Positions 1 to 5,241 of a stretch of DNA of 5,359 bases are shown piece by piece. The position numbers and the translations under genes were made by a program. Location: assembly GCA_004562975.1 (NCBI GenBank), contig SFQP01000090.1:1-5359 (forward strand), in the 5' to 3' direction. Numbering within the stretch: position 1 is the stretch's first letter; every line of letters begins with the position of its first letter. This DNA comes from a bacterium. Lineage in GTDB: Bacteria > Bacteroidota > Bacteroidia > Bacteroidales > Bacteroidaceae. The notes below the pieces were generated by a model. That model worked only from the letters and a program-made list of their open reading frames with translations, ran no database searches and was not told the DNA's origin.

Positions 1-234
1 GTGCTGAAATATACTTACGACGAATATCCCGGCAACCCCAACGGCTCGCGCTACAGCGTGGCGGGCATTGCCAGTGCCGACGGCCGCCACTTGGCCATGA
101 TGCCCCACCTGGAACGTGCCTTCTACCCCTGGCAGAACCCATTCTACCCGCACAAACGCCGCTCGGAGGACATCACGCCCTGGATGGAGGCGTTCGTCAA
201 CGCCCGCCGATGGGTGGAGGCGCATAAGAAGTAA
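1..234 (+). CDS. purL: Phosphoribosylformylglycinamidine synthase, C-terminal end (partial)
   Basis: This is the last 77 codons of FGAM synthase, which converts FGAR, glutamine and ATP to FGAM in cytoplasmic de novo purine synthesis. The fragment is the end of the glutamine amidotransferase domain. The segment NPNGS, then AGIASADGRHLAMMPHLER (residues 21-39), contains the PHxER motif whose His36 and Glu38 correspond to the His and Glu of the glutaminase triad; the catalytic Cys lies upstream of the window. The tail, with WMEAFVNARRW, is the usual end of the large (about 1,200-residue) form found in Bacteroidetes and Proteobacteria. The gene is open at the left edge, so the GTG at position 1 is an internal codon and not a start. 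A strong hairpin terminator follows 56 bp after the stop, so purL is probably not cotranscribed with the operon starting at 1208. Family assignment is firm; only the extent is limited by the window. Confidence 0.93.
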   Translation: MLKYTYDEYPGNPNGSRYSVAGIASADGRHLAMMPHLERAFYPWQNPFYPHKRRSEDITPWMEAFVNARRWVEAHKK

Positions 235-290
235 TCCCGCCCTTCGTAAGCCTGCCGCGTGACCAACGCCAGGCGAACCTTTTGAAAATA

Positions 291-330
291 GTCCCGGACT
301 TGCACGCCACAAGTCCGGGACCATTTTCTT
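291..330 (+). terminator. Rho-independent terminator of purL
   Basis: A perfect 12-bp stem is formed by GTCCCGGACTTG (291-302) and CAAGTCCGGGAC (310-321), with the 7-nt loop CACGCCA. It is followed by CATTTTCTT (322-330), a moderately T-rich tail. It lies 56 bp after the purL stop in the right orientation. The stem sequence CAAGTCC-GGA recurs in the 21-bp repeats at 959-1042, so the hairpin may belong to a wider repeat family that has been used as a terminator. Confidence 0.8.
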
Positions 331-357
331 CTACTCGCCGACTTGTAAAAAATGATT

Positions 358-435
358 GCTGTCCGGTAAAAAGTTCAAGGCAGTCTGGCTGAAGTTTCAA
401 GGGTTATCGGTTTTCTTCAACCTTTACCGGACAGC
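358..435. repeat. MITE-like element with 13-bp perfect terminal inverted repeats
   Basis: The 13-bp sequence GCTGTCCGGTAAA at 358-370 is matched by its exact reverse complement at 423-435, giving a 78-bp element. With a one-base gap the similarity of the ends continues inward for about 8 further bases (GTTCAAG against GTTGAAG). No coding sequence lies inside. Short length, perfect ends and lack of genes fit a miniature inverted-repeat transposable element or an IS remnant. I see no clear target-site duplication in the flanks. The run of seven Ts at 441-447 after the right arm means it could instead act as a second, long-looped terminator. The mobile-element interpretation is inference. Confidence 0.5.
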
Positions 436-524
436 CCTATTTTTTTGTATGACGACGCATTCCCCTTAGAAGATGCTGTGGCTGAAAAACAGCTGTTCCC
501 CCGAAGGTTCACACGCTTCTATAC

Positions 525-548
525 GCTTTTTTTATCCGCAAAAAAAGC
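525..548. repeat. Perfect 9-bp A/T-rich hairpin
   Basis: GCTTTTTTT (525-533) and AAAAAAAGC (540-548) are exact reverse complements around the six-base loop ATCCGC. There is no T-tract directly after either end, so it is not a standard terminator on the plus strand. On the minus strand it is also without a classical tail. It sits at the outer edge of the left arm of the large inverted repeat, which it overlaps by 10 bases. Confidence 0.55.
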
Positions 549-601
549 ATTCACCCCTTCACATGGAGCGCGTTTCCGTCCGATTTTCAGCAGTTTTGAG
601 T

Positions 602-629
602 GTGAAGGCTTGGATTTTCAAGTGTTCAC
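602..629 (+). repeat. 28-bp dyad element, copy 1
   Basis: The element starts GTGAAGGCTT and ends GTGTTCAC. Its outer five bases (GTGAA/TTCAC) are perfectly inverted, and an inner pair CTTGGA/TTCAAG matches at five of six positions. It lies inside the left arm of the large inverted repeat and is the counterpart of copy 3. Confidence 0.65.
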
Positions 630-684
630 CTCCGCTGTGGCGTTTTTATCCGTTTATCTGCTGATTTTCGGGTGGTTTTCCGGT

Positions 685-712
685 GTGAAGGCTTACGCTT
701 TCCACCCTTCAC
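685..712 (+). repeat. 28-bp dyad element, copy 2
   Basis: This copy has the same length and the same first ten bases (GTGAAGGCTT) as copy 1, 83 bp downstream. The preceding two bases GT are also shared. It ends CCCTTCAC, so its outer stem is seven bases (GTGAAGG/CCTTCAC), while the inner half of the dyad is poorly conserved. It starts at the centre of the large inverted repeat. Confidence 0.6.
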
Positions 713-749
713 GTGCGTTCACCGCCCGTGTGAATACTTTGCTGCCCAT

Positions 750-777
750 GTGAACACTTTGAAATCAAAGCCTTCAC
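750..777 (-). repeat. 28-bp dyad element, copy 3 (inverted)
   Basis: Read on the minus strand, it starts GTGAAGGCTT and ends GTGTTCAC like copy 1. It is the most symmetric copy: the outer GTGAA/TTCAC pairs, two bases on each side do not, then CTTTGA (757-762) and TCAAAG (765-770) pair around AA. Eleven of thirteen possible pairs form. Confidence 0.65.
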
Positions 778-944
778 GCTTGAAACCGTTGAAAATCAGC
801 TGGGAACGGGCATTGCGTGAATGGGTGAATACATTTTTCGGGAAATATAATACGTATATACACGCGCGTAAAAGAGCCTTCACCAAACAGATTGGCGCAT
901 TTTCAGCGTGATTATTCCGCTTCCTCGGCCCAGCCGGACGCGGC

Positions 945-960
945 GTGAAGTTTTCTTCAC
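945..960. repeat. Short perfect hairpin GTGAAG-TTTT-CTTCAC
   Basis: GTGAAG (945-950) and CTTCAC (955-960) are exact inverses around four Ts. The site uses the same GTGAA/TTCAC vocabulary as the 28-bp elements and overlaps the first two bases of the 21-bp tandem array, so it links the two repeat systems. Confidence 0.45.
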
Positions 961-1042
961 AAGTCGCCGACTATTTCGCACAAGTCCCGGAGTAGACAAA
1001 ACAAGTCCCGGAGTAGACAAAACAAGTCCAGGACTTGTGAAA
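959..1042 (+). repeat. Four tandem 21-bp units (ACAAGTCCCGGA core)
   Basis: The units lie at 959-979, 980-1000, 1001-1021 and 1022-1042 with exact 21-bp phasing. Units 2 and 3 are identical. Unit 1 shares ACAAGTC and diverges after it (CGCCGACTA). Unit 4 shares ACAAGTCC and then turns into a perfect palindrome, ACAAGTCC-A-GGACTTGT (1022-1038). A period of 21 bp is two helical turns, so the cores face the same side of the DNA. The array ends about 100 bp upstream of the -7 promoter element, which would suit an upstream regulator site, but that role is inference. The core is shared with the terminator stem at 291-321 and, inverted, with 336-346. Confidence 0.75.
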
Positions 1043-1111
1043 GCAAACGATACGATATCCCGTTTGGGAGGTGAAATGAGCTTCTCCATGCGTGCCTTTC
1101 AATAAAAAATC

Positions 1112-1152
1112 TTGAAAAAGATAAAAAAGATATGCAGTATTATTTATATTTG
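1112..1152 (+). promoter_or_regulatory. Bacteroidetes-type promoter of the LPP20-CHASE2-transglutaminase operon
   Basis: TATATTTG at 1145-1152 matches the TAnnTTTG -7 element used by the Bacteroidetes primary sigma factor. A good -33 TTTG is not present at normal spacing; the nearest TTG (1112-1114) is about ten bases too far upstream, so the -33 half is weak. Transcription would start at about 1157-1160, leaving an A-rich leader of about 50 bases (AAGAAAAGAAAAATTAAACC at 1171-1190) with no Shine-Dalgarno sequence. That is usual for this phylum. Confidence 0.6.
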
Positions 1153-1207
1153 CAGCCGACAACGTCATTAAAGAAAAGAAAAATTAAACCATAAAACCTT
1201 TCGCTTT

Positions 1208-1906
1208 ATGAAAAGAATACTTCTTCTGTTAGTACTTTCGTTGACCATGGGTCAGCTGACTGTGAACGCACAATCCAAAGAGTTTGCCAAGGAAGGCAAA
1301 ACCGCCATCAAGGAACACAAGCTGGTGGTGAAGGAACGCAAGGAACTGGCCAAACTCACAGAAAAGCAGTTCAAGGGACAAATGCTCAAGGAAGGGAAAA
1401 AACAGGCCAAGGAGCTGAAACGCGAAGGATGGAAGGCAGCCCCGGGCACCTTGCCCATCGAAAACCAGTTCAGCGAATACTTCATCCAGCGCAATGAGCT
1501 GGACGGACGTTTCCCGAAATATATCATGGGAATCGGCACGGCCAAGGCTGCCACCTACGGCATGGCACGCAAACAGGCCGTGGCAAGGGCACGTCTGGAC
1601 ATCGCCGCCAGTCTGCAGGCCGAAGTGGCTTCGCTCAACGAAACGAGTGACGGCAATACCGAACTCTCCAACGGCGAGGTGGAAACCATGGCCAAAATGA
1701 TGGATACCAGCCAGACACTGGTGCAGCAGTCTATCGGACGCACCAACGTGGTGTACGAAATATTCCGCGAGGTGGACGGCAAAACCGAAGTGAGGGTGGC
1801 TGTGAGCTATGACGGCAATGCCGCAAAAGAAACCTTGATAAAGCTCTTCGACGAGGACAACGCGGAACTCCGAGCCAAGCTCCAAAGAATGCTCGAACAG
1901 AAATAG
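1208..1906 (+). CDS. Exported LPP20-like protein
   Basis: This 232-residue protein starts with a signal peptide (MKR, then a Leu-rich core) that fits signal peptidase I cleavage at Ala21, leaving Gln22. There is no lipobox Cys, so it is probably soluble or peripheral in the periplasm despite the family name. Residues 23-76 are very rich in Lys and Glu and look like one long charged helix or coiled coil, ending in KREGWKAAPGTLP. Residues 105-142 (YIMGIGTAKAATYGMARKQA, then ARARLDIAASLQAEV) show the Gly-x-Gly-x-Ala plus Ala/Arg-rich helix pattern of the LPP20 fold, and QSIGRTNVVYEIFRE with EVRVAVSYD (174-202) are its later strands. I recall this architecture from other Bacteroidales proteins. 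It is first in the operon, 16 bp before the CHASE2 gene. ATG 1208 is chosen because it gives the complete signal peptide. Biochemical role unknown. Confidence 0.85.
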   Translation: MKRILLLLVLSLTMGQLTVNAQSKEFAKEGKTAIKEHKLVVKERKELAKLTEKQFKGQMLKEGKKQAKELKREGWKAAPGTLPIENQFSEYFIQRNELDGRFPKYIMGIGTAKAATYGMARKQAVARARLDIAASLQAEVASLNETSDGNTELSNGEVETMAKMMDTSQTLVQQSIGRTNVVYEIFREVDGKTEVRVAVSYDGNAAKETLIKLFDEDNAELRAKLQRMLEQK

Positions 1907-1922
1907 CACGCACTGACAACGC

Positions 1923-3269
1923 ATGGAACGCTCGTACCTGAAAACGGCCAAGCGCATCGTGCTCGGGATCCTGGCTGTGGTGCTTACGGGAGGACTTGCC
2001 TTGGTCACCGTGATAGCCAAGCCACGAGAGCAAATTTTCCATAACAAGCACATGAGTGAAACGCCTGTCACCCGGAGGCAACGCATCCGGGCTTTCATCA
2101 CCAAGCACCTGTGCATCACCATGCTGGCCATCGGACTGATGGGCTTCTTTGCCATGATCGCCATCATGGCCAAACCGCTCGACCCCGTGAAACGGGCCAT
2201 CAGCGACTTCTCCTTTACGGACATCTACTACGAAATCCTCAAGGAGGGGACGACACCCGATACCAGCCGCCTCATCACCATCGTCGACATGACGGAGCTT
2301 ACCAACCGCTCGCAAATTGCCGACGTGATGGACCGCATTGGCAATGCCAAACCCAAGGTGCTGGGCATCGATATATGCTTCGACAACGAGGGGGAGGACT
2401 TTGAAGGCAACGACTCCCTGATCCGCGTGGTGGAGAAACACCACGACTGCATGGTCTTCTCGCTCAAAATGCTCGACTGGATGAATGACTCCGTGGGATG
2501 GAGCAAGGCCATACACTCCTTCTTCCATGAAATCGTGCCGCTCACGGAGGGCACGACCAATATGCCGCGCCAACTCTACGACAGCATGAAACGCAAGGTG
2601 CCCCTCGCCGAACGATACGAAGCACAGTACGTGCCGTCGTTCGTGGCGCAGGTGGCGAACCTTTACGCCGGCCAGGACATCGTGAAAGGACGCACGGACG
2701 ACGTGAAAATCAACTTCTCGCCCACCGTGTTCCGCGTGCTGGCACCCGAGGAGGTGGACCGCCACCCCGAACTCATCGAGGGGCAGATCGTGCTCCTCGG
2801 AGCGGTCTACGAAGAGGCCGACCGCCACTGGACACCCCTGGGCAAAATCGCCGGGGTGGAACTTCTGGCCTACAGCGTGCAGAGCATCGTGTACAGCAAC
2901 GAGGTGAAAAACACTTCGCCGGCCATGTTCGCCGTCATTTCGCTGCTGGTGGTGTTCATGGTCGAACTGCTGCAATATCTCTACCTGGAACGTACCGGAA
3001 AATCGAAAGGTATTTTCACCAAATTCATCATCGGCTCCACGTATTTCATGAGTGTGCTAACCTTCCTCTTCACCTCGGTGTTGCTGGGCCTTTGCTTCGT
3101 GGTGTTCAAACGCTACGGCATCAGCTTCAACCTGGCGTGGGCACTCACCGCCATCACCTTCCTCGGCACTTCGCGCAGCATGTATGCCGCACTCCAGGAC
3201 TATTTCATCGCCCGACGCAGCAAATTTCTAAATCATAGCAATGAAAACGCATCATCCGAAACGAAATGA
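1923..3269 (+). CDS. CHASE2-domain membrane protein without a cytoplasmic output domain
   Basis: This 448-residue membrane protein has an extracytoplasmic sensor-type domain. Residues about 93-325 read as CHASE2: LITIVDMTEL (117-126), KPKVLGIDICFD (143-154), then GQIVLLGAVYEEADRHWTPLGKIAGVELLA (287-316), which are the signature strands around the D..TP.G..pGVE motif. Hydrophobic segments follow at about 332-354, 366-396 (possibly two helices) and 400-416, then a basic tail of about 33 residues. CHASE2 normally sits in front of a kinase, cyclase or diguanylate cyclase; here nothing follows, so signalling would need a partner or the domain is used structurally. The N-terminus has two similar hydrophobic segments (11-34 and 62-85), each ending in A-K-P. 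The second, starting from Met44 (position 2052), would alone give the usual topology, so ATG 2052 is an alternative start. ATG 1923 is kept because it is 16 bp after the previous stop. The ligand is unknown. Confidence 0.85.
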   Translation: MERSYLKTAKRIVLGILAVVLTGGLALVTVIAKPREQIFHNKHMSETPVTRRQRIRAFITKHLCITMLAIGLMGFFAMIAIMAKPLDPVKRAISDFSFTDIYYEILKEGTTPDTSRLITIVDMTELTNRSQIADVMDRIGNAKPKVLGIDICFDNEGEDFEGNDSLIRVVEKHHDCMVFSLKMLDWMNDSVGWSKAIHSFFHEIVPLTEGTTNMPRQLYDSMKRKVPLAERYEAQYVPSFVAQVANLYAGQDIVKGRTDDVKINFSPTVFRVLAPEEVDRHPELIEGQIVLLGAVYEEADRHWTPLGKIAGVELLAYSVQSIVYSNEVKNTSPAMFAVISLLVVFMVELLQYLYLERTGKSKGIFTKFIIGSTYFMSVLTFLFTSVLLGLCFVVFKRYGISFNLAWALTAITFLGTSRSMYAALQDYFIARRSKFLNHSNENASSETK

Positions 3270-5175
3270 CCGGCAGACCTGCGGACTGTCGAAATATATC
3301 GCCTGCGCGCTGTTGGCCGTCTGCACGCTGCTGACGGCCCAGGCACAGTCGTTGCTCACGTACCACGTGGTGGGCGACGTGAAACTGTATGTGCAGGGCA
3401 AAGCCACGCCCCTCACCATGAACCGCCAGCTCACCATGCAGAGCGAGGTGAGCATACCTTATGGGGGCAAGCTGGAGCTACTTGACGAGAAGCAGGCGAA
3501 ACGCATCATCCTGAAAGCTCCCGGCAGGGGCACGGTGGAAAAACTCGCACGGCAGAGCAACAACACGGTGGCCTCGCTCTCGGCAAGCTATGTGGGATAC
3601 GTGAAAAAACAGATGACGAACAAGGGGCTTACCTCCAAACAACGCTACACGGACTTCGCCACCGTGACACGCGCCATTGACTCGGTGGCTGACCCCAAGC
3701 AGCAGTCGCCCGCACAGTCGGCTCGCCAAAACCCGCTGGCCTCGCGATTCGGCCAATTCAAGAAGCAACAGAAGCAGCAGTTTGAGAGCTTCCGCGACAA
3801 ATGTAACCGGCAGTATGCCGAGTTCGTGCGAAAGGCTTGGGAGAAGTTCGGCGCCGAACCGCCCGTGCCGCGTCCGCAGGAACCGAAGGTGGCACCGGTG
3901 GTTTGCCACGACACGACGAAGACGGACCGCTTCCTCTTCTTCGGCAAGAAGAAGCAGCGCGAAGCACGCACCGTGGAGTACACCCCCGACCAGCTGGCGT
4001 TGCGCTCATCCGGGGCAGGGCCGGTCGAAACCATCCGGGAGGTGCGCCTCAACGACGACGAACGCGCCTTCATGGACTTTCCCTTTGAATTTTACGGCAC
4101 CGATATGCGGGTGCGCCTCGACGAGAACCTGCGCATCAACCTGGGCGAAATCACCCCGGACCGCGTGGCCGATGCCTTGCTCCACTTCTCCTCGAAAGCC
4201 TACGACAACCTGCTCTACGACTGTCTGGCCCTGCGCAAGGAACACAAGCTCTGCGACTGGGCTTACCTGCTCATGTTGCAACAGCTTGCCTCGCAGTTCT
4301 GCGGCGAGGGCACCAACGAGGCCGCACTCCTCATGGGCCACCTCTACTGCCAGTCGGGCTACAAGGTGCGCTACGCTTGCGATGCAGAACGGCTGTACGT
4401 GCTCGTTTCGTCGAACCACATGATTTTCGACAAAGCATCGTACTACGTCGACGGCGAGCGTTACTATCCCGTGGACGCGGTCGATTCCGAACTCAACGTG
4501 TGCCGCGCGGCTTATCCCAAGGAACAGACTCTCTCACTCTTCATCCCCGACGCGCCCGTGCTGCAAATGCCCGCCGACAGCACGACTGGCGTGCGGACCA
4601 TCACTTCGCACCGCTACCCCGACTTCAGCATCCAGGTGAAGGTGAACCCGAACCTCATCAACTTCTACGACACTTATCCCTCTTCTTTCTATAACGGTGA
4701 GTTTACCTCGCGCTGGGTGATGTACGCCAACACGCCTATGGATGCCGACATCCGCAGCCAGGTGTACCCCTCGCTGAAACGACAGCTGGAGGGCCTGACG
4801 GAATGGGAAAAGGTGAGCCACCTGCTCGATCTGGTGCAGACCGGCCTGCAATATGAGTACGACGACAACGTGTGGGGTTGCGACCGCGCCTTCTTTGCCG
4901 AAGAGAGCCTCTACTATCCCTTCTGCGACTGCGAGGACCGCGCCATCCTTTTCACCCGCCTCGTGCGCGACCTCGTGGGACTGGACTGTGTGCTGGTGTA
5001 TTATCCCGGCCACCTGGCTTCGGCGGTACACTTCACGGAGCAGCCCGGCGGCTCGTTCTACACGCACGCCGACAAGAACTACACCGTCTGCGACCCGACC
5101 TACATCCACGCCTCCGTGGGCATGGAAATGCCCGAATGGGACAAGGCGGACGTTACGCTCATTCCTTTACAATAA
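3241..5175 (+). CDS. Exported transglutaminase-like protein with a second, degenerate copy of the fold
   Basis: This 644-residue protein has a signal peptide with a long basic n-region (MKTHHPKRNDRQ) and a hydrophobic core to about residue 32, with likely cleavage at Ala35, leaving Gln36. Residues 37-101 look like a small beta domain (YHVVGDVKLYV, SIPYGGKLELLD), reminiscent of FecR-like domains. Residues 120-245 are a charged, Gln-rich and Pro-containing linker. The C-terminal part (about 520-644) is a transglutaminase-like papain-fold domain: FCDCEDRAIL gives Cys564, YYPGHLASAV gives His591, and YTVCDPTY gives Asp618, a plausible Cys-His-Asp triad. Such domains act as peptidases, amidases or crosslinkers; which one applies here cannot be told. 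Residues 340-415 resemble the same fold with Asn358 in place of Cys. The start overlaps the CHASE2 gene by 29 bp, suggesting translational coupling, and ATG 3241 gives a full signal peptide. The protein probably acts in the periplasm. Confidence 0.83.
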   Translation: MKTHHPKRNDRQTCGLSKYIACALLAVCTLLTAQAQSLLTYHVVGDVKLYVQGKATPLTMNRQLTMQSEVSIPYGGKLELLDEKQAKRIILKAPGRGTVEKLARQSNNTVASLSASYVGYVKKQMTNKGLTSKQRYTDFATVTRAIDSVADPKQQSPAQSARQNPLASRFGQFKKQQKQQFESFRDKCNRQYAEFVRKAWEKFGAEPPVPRPQEPKVAPVVCHDTTKTDRFLFFGKKKQREARTVEYTPDQLALRSSGAGPVETIREVRLNDDERAFMDFPFEFYGTDMRVRLDENLRINLGEITPDRVADALLHFSSKAYDNLLYDCLALRKEHKLCDWAYLLMLQQLASQFCGEGTNEAALLMGHLYCQSGYKVRYACDAERLYVLVSSNHMIFDKASYYVDGERYYPVDAVDSELNVCRAAYPKEQTLSLFIPDAPVLQMPADSTTGVRTITSHRYPDFSIQVKVNPNLINFYDTYPSSFYNGEFTSRWVMYANTPMDADIRSQVYPSLKRQLEGLTEWEKVSHLLDLVQTGLQYEYDDNVWGCDRAFFAEESLYYPFCDCEDRAILFTRLVRDLVGLDCVLVYYPGHLASAVHFTEQPGGSFYTHADKNYTVCDPTYIHASVGMEMPEWDKADVTLIPLQ

Positions 5176-5241
5176 CCTCAATTTACACTTGAACTCATGT
5201 TCGGCTCTCCCATGGCTGGACGCACCCCAAATACGCTTATC

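Larger units (their letters stand above)
539..840. repeat. Large imperfect inverted repeat, arms 539-635 and 744-840
   Basis: Aligning the left arm with the reverse complement of the right arm without any gap gives 72 matches in 97 positions by hand count (42/60 in the outer part, 30/37 in the inner part). The centre of symmetry is 689.5. Four pentamers on each side are placed in exact mirror positions: TTCAC at 550, 558 and 625 and GTGAA at 602 on the left, against GTGAA at 825, 817 and 750 and TTCAC at 773 on the right. Similarity may extend further out with small gaps. The spacer (636-743) is not symmetric but holds another copy of the 28-bp dyad element. It may be a decayed mobile element, a structured RNA, or a regulatory or chromosomal repeat; no choice can be made from sequence alone. 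Confidence 0.7.
235..1207. other. Long structured intergenic region without a credible gene
   Basis: These 973 bases between purL and the next operon contain several overlapping short open frames on both strands. None has a recognisable domain, a conserved-looking composition or a plausible start context, and several are open only because in-phase 21-bp repeats lack stops. What the region does hold is repeat and dyad structure: a terminator hairpin, a MITE-like element, a large inverted repeat built from GTGAA/TTCAC motifs, 21-bp tandem units and a promoter, each listed separately. Between 841 and 944 I see only A/T-rich sequence with a short CG-alternating stretch near 861-869. Confidence 0.75.

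Noticed and set aside
835..875. Alternating TACGTATATACACGCGCGTA stretch as an origin or promoter
   Set aside because: It has short palindromes (TACGTA, CGCGCG), but no DnaA-box cluster, no TAnnTTTG element and no gene directly downstream.
445..911. Small plus-strand frames of 102 and 79 codons in the intergenic region
   Set aside because: They overlap each other, cross the inverted repeat and dyad elements, and show no domain. Their peptides simply read through repeated GTGAA/TTCAC motifs.
959..1042. CRISPR array
   Set aside because: The units are contiguous 21-mers with no unique spacers, and no cas gene is nearby.
880..1105. Possible repeat protein with T-S-P-G-V-D-K heptads (or its antisense)
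   Set aside because: The heptads come from the 21-bp repeats, which are in phase with codons on both strands. There is no start context or other protein-like feature.
1731..2975. Long minus-strand open frame (414 codons), and a second at 1229-2224
   Set aside because: Both lie antisense to well-supported CDSs. Their translations are His/Val/Arg/Leu-rich with no domain, as expected from the mirror of GC-biased codons.
3677..4423. 248-codon plus-strand frame inside the transglutaminase-like gene
   Set aside because: The translation is a Ser/Arg/Thr/Pro-rich low-complexity product of an alternate frame, and the overlapping frame has a signal peptide and catalytic motifs.
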